The notes below the pieces were generated by a model, which ran no database searches, was not told the origin of the DNA, and worked only from the letters and a program-made list of their open reading frames with translations. Below are positions 44,435-57,500 of a stretch of 64,000 nucleotides of DNA, piece by piece; within the stretch, counting starts at the first letter, position 1; each line of letters starts with the position of its first letter. The DNA is taken from assembly GCA_013396995.1 (NCBI GenBank), contig VWZP01010282.1, forward strand, positions 662,318 to 726,317, read 5' to 3'. The position numbers and the translations under genes are program-made. This DNA comes from Dicaeum eximium. Its lineage: Eukaryota > Chordata > Aves > Passeriformes > Dicaeidae.

Positions 44435-44471
44435 GAAATCCAATGGTCTTTAAGAGAAATCCAATGGTCTT
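44435..44471. repeat. Two-copy tandem repeat, 21-nt spacing
   Basis: GAAATCCAATGGTCTT occurs at 44435-44450 and 44456-44471 in the DNA after GCG. Confidence 0.95.
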
Positions 44472-47400
44472 AACAGTATGTAGTAGAAGTTGATATGAAA
44501 TAAATAGGACCATTGTTGAATTAGAATTAGTACATATAATCTTTGCTAGGAATAAAATTTTAATGGGAATAAGTTTTTTAAAAGCATCTTAAACTTCCAC
44601 TTATAATCTAAAATTTCCAGGAAAATATTAGATGATTCTTCCAAAGTGCTATAGGAATGAATATTCTGTAATTTCAGATCAGAACAGTTCCTACCCAATT
44701 TGGCATCTTGATCAGCTTCTTGACAGCAACAGAAAGCTGTTCTAACATCCCAGGTTTAAACGATTCAAACTCAATAGGACCTTGCACTGAAAAAAAAGAA
44801 AAAACCCTTAACACCTTAACATCCAAAATACCACTGGAGATAAGAAAAGAAGAAGAAGAAGAAAAAAAAAGGTGGAGGCTATGTATACATATTATTTGTT
44901 TATTTAACTCCATTTGTACACAGTGGTTTTGGTGCAAGTGGAACTGGAAAAGATTCAATTAGACACAGCTGGATACATATGGTCCAGGATAAAATGGTAC
45001 AAGGAAACTCTTCTGTTTCCACAGACTGAACAACGGCCTTTGAAATGTTTTATTTCACTTTGTCCAGGATGTTTTAGTGTTCTGAAGGACAGGATTCCTC
45101 AGTTACAAATCCATTTTTCTGCAGTGTCTGACACCAGGGATTTTGAGCCCCTCCTTGTGATGGCTTTATCAGCTGTGAAAATACTGGGCTTTCCACACTT
45201 TTACAAATTATATTCTTTAGGAACAGAGGGATAGAAATTATTTTCTCAAGTTTATGCAGCTTGTCTGGAATACAACAAAAACATTTAACCTCTAATTTTC
45301 TAAGTCCTGATCTAGAGCATGAATCAAAAGTAACCCTTTCTTCACAAGTGAGATGAAGCTGAGCTTGTAATCAGAAATATCAAGCACATGTTTCAGTTCA
45401 ACAGGACTGGGATTTACATATCCTGAAATCACAGAGCAAGTCCATATGGCATCAGTAATAAGGTATGCCCTGGATATTTCTCACACATGCTACATGAAAT
45501 TCAGTGAATAGTATAAATATATGGAGAAATAAGTCACAATCTCTTTGTCTTTACTACACAGTAGCTGGAGTCCTCTGTGCTGCCTTGAACTTCCAGGTGG
45601 CCTTAAAAAAACCAGTGTTCCCACTGTATTTTATTTGCTGAGTCTGCAGCATTCTTTCCTCTTCCATACTATTTATTAAAAAGAAGAGAAACCTGAGATA
45701 CTCTAACTATTCAGCTGTGCTCAGAGGACATGTAAGAATCTGTAGTTCCCAGGAAAATAATTTTCTAAAGAAAAACAGACAAACTTGAAAGAGCTAAGTG
45801 ACAGCTGCTACTAATGACATTGAAATTGATGTCCCAGTGACAAAATCACATAAACCAGGGATTTTTCTTTCTTGATTTACGGTTAACGCTCTCTTCACAA
45901 TTCTCTCAAACAGAACCAATGCAAAGATGTCCTACAAAACTGTCATGCCATTTCAACTTCACATGCAAATTAAAAATGAGACTCCACTATTCAGTGGAGA
46001 CACTGAATACATACAAAACTTTATCCAGCCCATATTTTGTCTCCCACAGCAACACATTGAGAAATCTGGAATACATCATTGCACCTGTAAACTGTACACA
46101 TTTTAGTCACAATTTTTTTTTTAGTCTGCAAAGAGGTTAAGTTTTCCTTTTTGGCAGTTTGAGTCCTCCAAATATTTCTGGAGGAAAGGCTCAAATATAT
46201 AAACAGATGTCTAATAAAGTCTTGAGTTTTACTGAGGCTAGAAGTCTGAGGAAGACTGCATCTGGCAGGGCCCCTAGCTGTTAATACATATCTGATTACA
46301 AAAGAACACCACAGTATAAAGTAACTTGAAGTATTTAGCTGGAGGAAATTTTTTAAGTCTCAGGCTATCACAAAAGACAATCTGATCAAGAACTAAAAGC
46401 ACGACCAGAACAATAATTTTTTGGGACCATGGGTATTTTGATCAGTCAGGAGGAACTGGAGATTTTTTTCAAGTTGTAGAGAATCGCTGTTATGAACTAT
46501 TACAACTAAATGGAAAACATATTCTGCTTTACTGACTATTACTGAATCACTCAGGTGGCTCTGCCTAGAGATTTGGGTCCTGCAAGTCCCTCTGGCATGA
46601 CCAGAGTCAGAGGCATTGTAGGTTATCAAAAATTTGATCTAGACATAGGAACCCAGATTTCCAAAGGCACTTAAAATGGTGTTCTGACAGAAACCAGCAG
46701 TATCCAGCAATGTGCATTAACAGTACTGCTCCTTTTTTCTCCTTAGAATTCACCACTGAGAAACTTTAAAACATGGCAGATAATCTCTCAATAGAGTACT
46801 AAACTGCAACTTGGCTATGAAAAGCTACCAAACATTCAGGTACATTTTTTCACAAGACTGGCATAGTTTGACTGTGCTGTATTTTGAGGGATGGTGATGA
46901 TCACTACTTAAATGTTTAGGGAGAAGAAAAAGCACAGATTGGCTGAATTATATATATGTTGTGATTCCTACTCACTAGCAAAAGGAAAATTCACCCTGGG
47001 GTGAGGGGTGGTGGTGTTTTGTTTTCCTTTCTGATTGTTGATAAGACAAACAGATGCACAGTATCCAGACTGATATTTAAGTGGAGCTGTAAGACATTCT
47101 GAAACATTGGTCATGCATCTCAGCATATAATGAGATGCTACTTTGAAAAGTAATGTAAAACACTATCATTTCACTGTGATTTTACTTTATAGAAGTGGCC
47201 CTATCTGTACTCAGAGATTAGTGATCAGCCAGCTGTGAAATTGCAGCAGTTTGGATGCTGCATGGTAAATGCACTCTTTGCTACCTGGAACCACTGTCAG
47301 GGCACATTCATGACCTTCCTAAGGTAATCCAATACAGCCAGCACAGCATAAATTCCTAACTAGTGCCAACAACTATACAACAATGAGCAAGAACACGTTT

Positions 47401-48290
47401 GTATCTAGATGAAGTCTGTTAGCTCCCATACAGACACATCTTTAATGTTTGTAAACACTTTGGTTCTACTAAAGGAGACTTTTTTATCACAAAAAGCTAT
47501 TACCCCACTTCCAGACACAGTTTTCTTGGGAAACAGCAGTGAAATATTAAATGCTGTGCTCCATCTGCAGAAGTAAAATGAAGGAGCAAGCAGCATAACC
47601 TTTCTGAAAGCTTTGACAAGTACTTTGAAGGCAAGACTAAGAACATTTGCTATTTGCCTTGACTTGAAATCTTGCTTCAGATCATATACTTTTTCTGTTA
47701 CATTTCTCAACTTGTAAAATACCTGCATCTGTCTCTGGTAGCTACTAGTGTTCTGCAATTAGAAAGGGAAAATCTAACATGGATAAAACCAAAAGCACTA
47801 CCTATAATTATTTTTTTGAGGCCAGAGCTCTTAAAATAATTTAGAAACTCAGACTTTTTTTTTTAATAACTGGTAAGACAGCTTTTTAAACAATTAAAAG
47901 CTTTACAGTTTTGATTTACAGGTTATTCTGTCTTTTCCAACAATTTGTCTTACTTTCTCAGCCCATACTCAAAACTCTCCTTGGAAAGGGAATTGTTTTA
48001 TGTAATAAACAAGGGTCATCTTCAGCACTAAATTTTAAACTTTTGTCCTATACTTCTATTTTCTGGTCTTAATTTAAAAACCCACTTAGCAGACTTACAC
48101 ATCTATCTCTAGTGCCAAAAAACGATAAATATAAGCCCTTCCTGCAATTTTATCAGTTTTTTCATGATATGACTGTCAAAAAGAGAAGTTCAAAGAGCGG
48201 AAACTACGAGAAATGCTGGTGTTATCAAAACATTGGGAGTTTTCCATCAGCGTTTAAAGGCATTTCACTTCTGGGCCGTTATCTGATTTC
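44472..48290. other. GCG-DPP4 intergenic DNA, no gene recognised
   Basis: AT-rich, with a short GAA repeat near 44846-44863. Open frames up to 117 codons (for example 44914-45234 on + and 47405-47758 on minus) show no motif, conservation cue or splice context. I see no identifiable repeat family. Confidence 0.5.
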
Positions 48291-48541
48291 CGACAGAAAC
48301 CCAGCGCCGTCCCAAGTCCCTCCTCTGCCGCGCACCGCGGTGTCAGCGCTCCCGGGGTGTGAACCGACGGAGAAGCCGGCGCTGGAGCCGCACAGCCAGC
48401 AGAAAGCCGGGCTCTTGCACAACCCCCAGGGCCCGCCGCTCCCTCGGCAGCCGCCCGCAGCCCCCGCCCAGCGCCGCTCACAGGAGAGCCCGCGGGCAGC
48501 GCTGGGGCTGCGGCGCCGCGCCCGCCCCGCTGCGCTCCGCG

Positions 48542-48547
48542 ATGCCG
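48542..48547 (+). CDS. DPP4: DPP4 exon 1: start codon, two codons
   Basis: ATG CCG then donor GTGCGT, in the CpG island. The joined start MPSFLKWLLGILGAAAVVVI aligns residue by residue with human MKTPWKVLLGLLGAAALVTI, which fixes this ATG. In human the first exon also carries only the first codons, as I recall. Its 5'UTR start is not determined. Confidence 0.88.
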
Positions 48548-51500
48548 GTGCGTGAGGGCAGGGGGGCGGCAGCGCGGGCAGGCCCGAGCCCCGGCCCCGG
48601 GCCCTGACGGGACTTCTCTTGCAGAGCTTCCTGAAGTGGCTGCTGGGGATCTTGGGGGCCGCCGCGGTTGTGGTGATCATCACCGTGCCCCTGGCGCTGC
48701 TCACCCGCGGTAAGAAGGGAAGAAGGGAAGGGAAGGGAGGGGAGGAGAGGAGAGGGGAGGACGGCGGGGGCTCGCCGCGGCCCCGGCAGCGGGGAAAGTT
48801 CTGCGGAAAGTTTCTGCCCCGGGGAACCGGGCTGCAGCTGCTGGCTCTTGGAACCGGAGGTACGGCCGGTACCGGAGAGGGTGGGGGGCGCGGGGACAAT
48901 TAAAAAGTCTCTTCATTTTCATGTATGCCTTGATAATAACTAGAAGCATTGCAATTTTCACCATTTTCTGTTCTTATTGTCGCCAAAGGCTCTCGAACCA
49001 GCACTAAGCTGCCAATTACTCATTTTTCTAGAGTGTATTGAAAAGATTATATTCCCTCTCATTTGCTTTGTTTGCACAACTTTTGTTAACACCGTTGAGT
49101 TACAGAGGTCAGAAAAGTACCGAAAGATTCGGAATGTGTTTTTGGACTCTGACCAGTCAGCACTTTGCAGGTCGCCCTTGTAGCTCTGGATGTTAATGTG
49201 AAACAGCATTAAATCCTGATCAAGCAATGCATTGCTTTCAGCTGGTAGGACAGAGCTGCTCTCGTTTTGTGTTTTTATGATTAACAGCTGAGCAGTCGTG
49301 ATCTGTATGGTCAGCACGGCAAACTATAAGGGAGGGTTTTCTGGACTAGACCTAGGTTTAAGAAGTGCACCCCAAAAAAAGTGCAGATGTGTAAGTGGAT
49401 CTTGACGACGTGTTCAGAAATTGCTTATGTGTGCAGAAAGTTCTCAAGGTTTTGTTGTGTTGGTTAAAGAGGCGGAGCTTGTGTCGCTGGTGCTCATGTG
49501 GTGCTCATAATTTACATTAAACTGCTTTGCAGTTCAGCTCTATTAATATTAATATCGATATCACAGTCACTCAGAGCTGGCTTTTTAAAGTCCAGATATC
49601 TGAGTTACATGCCTTCTAGGCTGAAACTTCCATCAGCGGATCCTGAGTCTATTTTCTCTTATTTTTGGGCAGCTTTTTGCCACTTATCTCAAAAAAGCAG
49701 ATTTTTGAGGTGACAAAAAATACTCTGAATTTCACAAGTGGGGAAGAGCAAGAGAAAGGGTCTTGATAACTTATCAGATGGATGTGTGCAGGCGTAACAC
49801 CTAGTGAAAGAATTCAGTATGCAGGCCTGAACTCTGCTGAAGAGTTAGTACTTGTCTATCTTGATGCCAATGCTATGTCTTACTGTAAATAAAGTGGGTT
49901 TTCTTCTTTCATGAATTGTAGCATAGGAGTTCTTTTGCTCTAGAAGTGGCTGCAATTCAAGATCAGTCATTCAGTTACATAGTAAATTCATTTTACTTCA
50001 AAGAGGCATTTTTGTTGTATGATACACAGTATACCCACCATGCTGTCAGCCTTGGCTTGCGTTCTTTGGTTGTAAAAGAGTAGAACAGTGTGTCAGACTT
50101 TTTACTGTTGGTTCAAATTAAGGTATAGAGAACACGCCCAGGTAGTTCAGTAAATCCCTCTGGGTAAAATAAGGATTGAGATGGAGTGGTCCAAGTTGAA
50201 AAACTTGAATTCCTGTCTCTTCAAAAATCAGGCCAGCAGTAACATCTGAACCACTGTGACCATTGTAGTTTGGGAACTGCAGAGTTCTTTTGAATTTTTG
50301 ACTGAAGGGTGCTAAATAGGTGTTTTCTGTTAAATGCAAGTGTACAGGTGGTGTACTCATAAAGTAGCCATTTATAGGTTAGACCAATTCATCACTAGTT
50401 TGCTTATATGGCTTTTATGGACAACCACAGGACATGAGAGTCAGCTGAGGATGCCTCTTGGGCCATGCAGATGATTGAGTTCAAAATGAAAAGTGGCAAA
50501 ATTGCTTTGGGAAGGAGCAGCTCATGTGACTGTGACTATGTGAAATCAAAGTCTGCTCTGATAAAAATCCTTGTAATTGCAGTCAAATAGTTTTCATTTC
50601 CTCCCAATGGCTCAAGCATTGTACAGAAAGTGAATATGGCAGTTACTGATATAAACAGATAATTTTGAGTTTGGATTTCTTACCTTTCATCTGCAGCTGT
50701 TTTCCCTGCCATGGTTCTCAATGTACTTCCATTTCATAAGCTTAGTATTCATGCAGCACATAATTAGTTTGATAAATAGTCTCCAGTGCACGGAGTGGTA
50801 GTGAAATTTTGCCCCTCCAGCAGAGTTCTAGGCTGTTGGCTGGCCTGTAGACCTTGCAAGGGGAACTTCTGCTTCTTTTCTTGCAGACACTTAGCATGGA
50901 CAGATAGTACAAACTTGAATTTGCAAAGTGGTTCCCTAATTTGAGGTGCAGCCATTTACCTGAAGGATCTGCTGACAGAACTCTGTATAAAATTCCATAT
51001 TTCATTTAAACCCACTGCCTATTTTGACACTTCATTTTATATTTAATAACCACATGGGGCTACTTGCATCAAACAGTTTAATTTCAAAACAGCCTTGGGG
51101 CTTGTATTTGAAGTCTGTTGATCAAAGCATTGTTATGCTTTGAGGAGCTATCCAACAGGTGACTACAGCAACAAGTTGTTACCCTTAAAGCATGAGTATT
51201 TTATAAAAAAATATTTGGTCTGTTCATGATTCACCCATTTGCTTACACTTCTCACAGTTTGTTTTTTTCTTCTACAACCTTCCATGCAAAAGGCAGATTG
51301 AAACATCCCATATCTATATAGACCTTTACCACTTCTCTAACTGCAGATCTTGTTGCAGCTGGGCAGGAAGGCCAGGAGTGTGAAGATGAGCAGCCAATGC
51401 TGGAAGCAGGTAGGAGACAGTGCAGTATTTACAATTATCCTACTTGCCATGAGCAAGTCACAGACAGCCTTAGAGTGAGAGTCCCATTCAGCTGTCGCCC

Positions 51501-54500
51501 ACAAACCAGGTTTCTTCACCCACAGGTTTAATTCTACAGGGGTGAGACATTCACTAGATGAGAGGGATCATCACCATCATGATTAGATGGCATTATATGT
51601 GCTTTTGTGGTGTTTTGATAGAAATGTGCCTAGGAGAGGCTGGAAGAGCACAGCAGATCCTTAAGGTGCCTGAGTGTTCTGTGTCAGTCTGAAAAGACAG
51701 GGAGTGGACATGTTTTCCTGCTACATGTCCTTGACTTCTGTAACTGTAATTTAACTCAGTTATCTACCCTAATTCAAATGCTGAGTAATATAAAACCCCA
51801 TTATCAACAGTAGATTGCTATCTGTAGAACACTTCTGCTATTCCTTTGCTTTGATTGAGATGGGGCAAATTTGAGAAGGATTCCAGAGCTATTGATTCCC
51901 AAGTTAATGATTAAATCCCTCCAGGGAAGTCTCTGCAGCCCCATGGAGTGGTGCTTGGATGAACGCCAGGAGGTGTCGCAGCACTCACTCATTGCTTGTG
52001 GCCTCTCCAGAATGTCCTGTATTAGCTCCAGGGTATTGGATAGAATTCTGGATGAAGCGAGCCTTTGGCCTGAGCCAGCAAAATAGTTTTTACCTCCTTT
52101 TTTTGCTGGAAATCTGCTTCAGTGCTCTGTCACATAGTAACTGGAGGCTGGAGTATACAGGAGTGGGGAAGAGTTAGAAAACTCTTTTACACATGTTGGA
52201 AGAGAAATGGGGAAACAGCAGGTTTGGAAAAGCCAGCCTGAAACATCTCTTAATTTTCTGACCACTGAATCAGCTGGGATACCCTTGTATCTCTCCTGCT
52301 GCTCCTAAATTACGTGCTTTGATTGCAGATCATTCTTGCTCTTCTGCCTTCACTTTAAAATGGCAATAACCATTCACTTTTTCTGATTTTTATAATTTCT
52401 CTATCTCTTTCTTGTTATTACTAAATATCATGCTTGCACTTGTCTTTCCCTTTCTGTGGTGTTTCCAATCTCTCTCAGCAGTGATGAACATGTTGTAAAG
52501 CTTCCAATATTACTGCTTTTATAGTTTACCGTGGTTTGAAGTCAGTTAATTTCTTGCCCCTTTTCTTTTTAAATTACACATGGAAATTAGGAAATTGCAC
52601 CTTGACACAGGGGAATAACCAATACCTATACCAAAAGTAATTTCTCAACATGGTTCCATTTTGGTGTGGTGATATGTCATACCATAAACCTTACACAATT
52701 GTTAACTTCTTGTTTGCTTTACACCTGTCCTGGTTTTGGCTGGGAATCAGGTAATTTTCTCCTGGTAGCTAGTCCAGTGCTCTGTTTTGGATTCAGTATG
52801 AGAATAATGTTGATAACACACTGATGTTTTTTGGTTGTTGCTAAGCAGTGCTTACTCTTAAGTCATGGACAGCATTTTCCCAGGCTCTGCCAGAAAACAG
52901 GGTCACAAGGGGCAGGGGGAGAGCATGGCCAGGACAGCTTACCTGGTCTGGCCAAAGGAGTATTTCATAACATATAATGTCACGCTCCTATAAACTGGGG
53001 GGTTGGCTGCCAGGTGCTGATTGCTGCCTGGGCAGGCTGGACATTGGTCAGTGGGTGCTGAGCAATTTTTGCATCAGTTTCCTTTTGCATCAGGTATTTT
53101 GCATCAGTTGTCTTTCTTGGGTTTTATTCCTTACACTTTTCATTACAAATCTATTAGTAGGAGTATTATATTCAGTCTTATTTCAACCATTAACTGTTCC
53201 TATCTCAACCTATGGGTTTATCTTTTCCTGATTCTCCTCCCCAGCTCCACTGAGGGCGAGGGAGGAAGGAGGCAGGTGGCACTTAGTCAGCGCTTTAACC
53301 CCAGCGCCAGCTGGGGTTAAACAATGTCAGCTCCTCACACCTACAGAAACCAGCTCAATTTTTCTCTTAAGAGAGGGTGGCATATTAATAGGAAATTCTA
53401 AAATTCAAACAGAATTATTTATCTACTTTGTATGAGTACTACTTACGTAAATGGTTAAGAGAGTTCTTTGCAGAAGAACTTACGGTTTTACAGTTGTAAC
53501 AGGGGTATTATGATGTAACTATTTCTAGTATATCATTATGACAGTGGAAATATTTATATACTGCCAGGAGTCAGACCAGGGTAGAGATGAATCATAGAAT
53601 CATGAAGATTGGGAAAAACCTCCAAGATCATCAAGTCCAGCCTTTGACTGAACACCGCTTTATCAGCTAAACCATAGCAATCCTGTCATCTCTTAAACAT
53701 TTGCAGGGATGGTGACTCCAGCACATTCCTGGGCACTCCTTTCCAATGCTTAACTACCCTTTCAGTGAAAAAATTCTTCCTGATGTCCAACCTGAACCTT
53801 CTTTGGCACAGCTTGGGGCTATTTCCTCTTGTCCAGGGGCTGTCTGCCTGGGAGAAGAGCCTGCCTCCCACCTGGCTACAACCTTCTCTCAGGTAGTTGT
53901 AGAAAGCAATACTGTTCCCCCTGAGCCTCCTCCAGGCTAAAGACTCCCAGGTCCCTGAGCCACTCCTCATAGGACTTGTGCTCCAGACCCATCACCAGCT
54001 CCATTGCCCTTCTCTGGACCCATTCCAGCACCTCCAGGTCTGTCTTGAATTGAGGGGCCCAGAACTGGACAGAGCACTCGAGGTGTGGCCTCGCCTGTGC
54101 CAAGTACAAGGAGGCAATCACAGCCCTGTTGGTGCTGGCCACATTATTCCAGATACGGGCCAGGGTGCCATTGGCCTTCTTGGGCACACCCTGGCTTTGA
54201 CCAGCACTCCCAGGTCCTTTTCCCCTGGGCCATTCTGCCCCATTCTGTGGTGCTTGCTGGGGTTGTTGTAAGCCAAGTGCAGGGTCTGGCACTTGCTGAA
54301 CCTCAGGCATTTGGCCTCAGCCCACGGGTGCAGCGTGTCCAGATCCCTCCAGGGCCCTCCTGCCCTCCAGCAGAGCAGCACTCCTGCCCAGCTTGGTGTC
54401 ACCTGCGAACTGAAGGAGGATGAACTCAATCCCCTCATCCAAAGCATTGATAAAATTATTAAACAGAACTGCCCCAATACTGTGCGTTGGAAGCTAGTCA

Positions 54501-57500
54501 TTTAGGAGTTTAGAAAAATAAGTCTGTATGTGGAATTGTTGAAAAGGAAAAGTAAGAAAATGCAACCTCTCTGAGGAACCTAAGAGTGAAAGAAGCAGTT
54601 TTGCTAAAATATAAACATCCATTGACCTGTATACCATCTTCAAAACCAATAAAATGCTCTTGAATGTCAGCAATTACTTTATTCTGTCAAAATAAACCTG
54701 TTTGACCTTTCTTTTCAAATGGAATCTGAACAATAAGAACCAAAATTTGGAATTCAATGTATGTTGAGTATCTTTGGTCGGTGGCACAAACTGGATAAAG
54801 TAAGAATATACTGGTAATGGCCTACCTTGTACATTAAGAAAATGCTTCCACTATAACTTCTGTGACTGTACCCGTACAGCTTGGCGTGTGTTTCCATATT
54901 CAGATACTATGTGGAAGGTGTTGACAGAAAATGAAATTTTAATTTTATACATAGCCAACAAATCTTAATAGTGGCCTGATTTTTAGTAATGAGACCTTAG
55001 CAAAATATGTATGTCACCAGGGAGAAAAACATTCATCAGTTTGGAAAAATCCCTAAACCTGTTCATCAGCCACCTGTCTTAAATTGCTTCTCCTTTTCCA
55101 AGAGTGAGTTTTGTTGCTTTCTGAAGCCCCTCTGATTGAAAATGTCACTTTCTCGATTAGGAAGAAGTCATATTCCCAACTAGACAACTGTGTATGAATA
55201 TTAAATACCCACTTGTTCATAATCCATCAAATTAAATATTCAGTTAAATAAATAACCTGAGAAATTAATATTCTCACAGAAACTTCGATAAATGCAGCCT
55301 ATTTTTTTAAAGAGTCACATTTCAAATGGAATTGAGCAAGCATTTTTTTAACCTTTTCTGAGCATTTTAGACTAAAATCATTGTTTGTTACATCTCTTGC
55401 AGTGGTAGTTATACGGTCTGTGCTGTATATATAGAGTTATCTTATTGTTTGGAAATAAGGTTAAGGCTGTAATAACAGATATAAATGTCTTCATGTGATG
55501 TTCCAGATGTCACAGGTATCCAGCCTGCAGAAAGAGAACCTGCAAAAACTGTTGAGAGGTGCTTTTCTGTGTTTGTGTCCCCAAGGACTTCACTGTCTTT
55601 TTCCTCTTCAGCATGAGGAAAGAGAAGGGAGTCTGTTTGAAAGTGTCCAAAAGATTGGGGTCTCAGAATTGATAGGGGTGGGTTGGCATCTGGGTTGATC
55701 AGTCACCATGTCTGTACTTGAGTGTTTTTATCAGTTGCTTTTGTTCTAGTCTTTTGATTTAGCCAGCTGAAATTAAAATTCCTTCCCTTCTGGACCCCTG
55801 AAGTTAAAAGGGTAGATGCAGGTAGATTCTAGGTTTCCATTTTAAAAAAAGGCAGGGAGGATGCAGGGAGAGAATTGCACACCTGAATTTAACATCTGTA
55901 GTCTTTGTTTTCAGAGAAAAAAATCACAAAGACTCACAGACTGAGTTGTTGTTGTTGTTGTTGTTATTATTACTTGTCATACTTACGAAAAAGTCGCTTG
56001 TGCACTGCAGGCAGTAAGAAAAAATACTTTACATCGAAGCTAACTGCAGCTGAAGCTGATGACCAAACCCATTACCTTAACTAGATTCAAAGTTTCACTT
56101 GGTCTTTTCAGACTACCCCAGTTACTTGGCTTTAATTTTCCAGTCAAAATTGGAGTGCTAAAATAAACTTTTAAGATACCTTGGTGAAAATCACATCAAA
56201 AGAGGGATAAATATTTAATAAATTATTTCATCATAATCTTAGCAGGAAGTGTTTGCTATTTAATTTTTTTTTCTATTAGACCTTCCCTGAATATTTTGCT
56301 GCTTCTCAGATTTTTAGGGGTTTTTTAACTTGAGGCATTTCTGAAAGTTGAGTTTAAGGATAAGCAAGTGATTCACAATTGCAACTATTAGCAACTGGGG
56401 CTCTGCAGCAAAGTTCCCAGAGTGAGCATGGTGAGAAAGGCACAAAGATCAATTTATTTTCAGCCTTTGAGGAGTACATGTTTGGTGAGGTAAGAGAGCC
56501 AGAGGTCATTTTGTCACTGTCAAAAAGGTATTTTCATTTCCATGAGATTGTTGAATGACCTTGCTGACACTCCTTTATTTTATGTTTGCTGAATTTCCCT
56601 TGCAATAAAGTTATATTGCTTTCCTGCTGCTACTACTTTAGAGATAGTTAGCTAAAACACTTTAATAACCAGCAATAAAAATCCACTTAGTAGCCAGGTT
56701 AAGAAGCTGGGGTGGAATAATTTGCAGCAAGATCAGAACCTGTCTTCTCTCTGTTTCTTTCAGAAGAGACCTCTTCAGGAAAAACATACACTCTACAGAA
56801 TTACTTGAACAATGACTATAAGTACAAAACACATAATTTGGAGTGGATTTCAGGTAATTTATTTATACATACAACTTGAATGTCAAGATGTACTACCTTC
56901 AGTCACCTCATGCTGAGGTGACTACTGTGTTCTGAAAAAAAGTCAAATTATTTAACAGTGCCATTACAGAATGATGTGTAGCTCAAAGGGTTGATTCATT
57001 GTTTCCCTGAGAAACATGTTCACGTTCATGGCAAATTATATTCTCCTACTGTTGAAAGAGCATACTTAATTCTGTGCTTTAGGGTAGAAACATGTTACCC
57101 TCTGAGGTGTGTCAGCTTCCCGTGCTTGGGGCTGCCAGAGAACAGGGAGATGCAGGCTGCTTTCCCTCCTGAGTGTGCCCAGTGCCCCAAAGGAAAGAGA
57201 TGCTAGAAGGTAGATGCTGTGAGCTCCACAACTACATTTTGTGAACATTCTTGTGCTATAACTATCCTTTAATTATAGAATTGAGAAACAAAGCATTGAC
57301 CAGATTTTTGGATTTTGTTTCCTGCTTAAAAACATAAAAGGAAAATAGAAGTAACTGATGAGCATTTTACTTACTTTTTGTTGTCATCATTCTTGTGCTT
57401 TTAGGAAATGAGTATCTTCACAGAGCAGATAACGGGGACATCCTGTGTATCAGAGCTGAGAACGGAACATCCTCAGTAATCCTGAAAAATACAACATTAG

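Larger units (their letters stand above)
48290..48900. promoter_or_regulatory. DPP4: DPP4 CpG-island promoter
   Basis: Abrupt rise to very high G+C with many CpG dinucleotides, several GC boxes (for example CGCCCGCCCCGC near 48517) and no TATA box. It spans the first two DPP4 exons. Human DPP4 likewise has a TATA-less GC-rich promoter. Long open frames here on both strands (up to 206 codons on minus) come from the base composition. Confidence 0.85.

Noticed and set aside
44914..45234. 106-codon + frame between GCG and DPP4
   Set aside because: No family motif and no promoter or splice context. Adjacent minus-strand frames are equally open.
48279..48899. 206-codon minus-strand frame and several + frames at the DPP4 promoter
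   Set aside because: They lie in the CpG island, where G+C removes stop codons. They are rich in Pro, Ala, Arg and Ser with no domain. Exons 1-2 of DPP4 on + explain the coding signal.
53686..54501. Overlapping minus-strand frames in DPP4 intron 2
   Set aside because: They are frame-broken pieces of one CR1 copy.
55495..55698. Open stretch in DPP4 intron 2 considered as an extra stalk exon
   Set aside because: No acceptor/donor pair joins it in phase with exons 2 and 3, and the protein sequence has no resemblance to DPP4.
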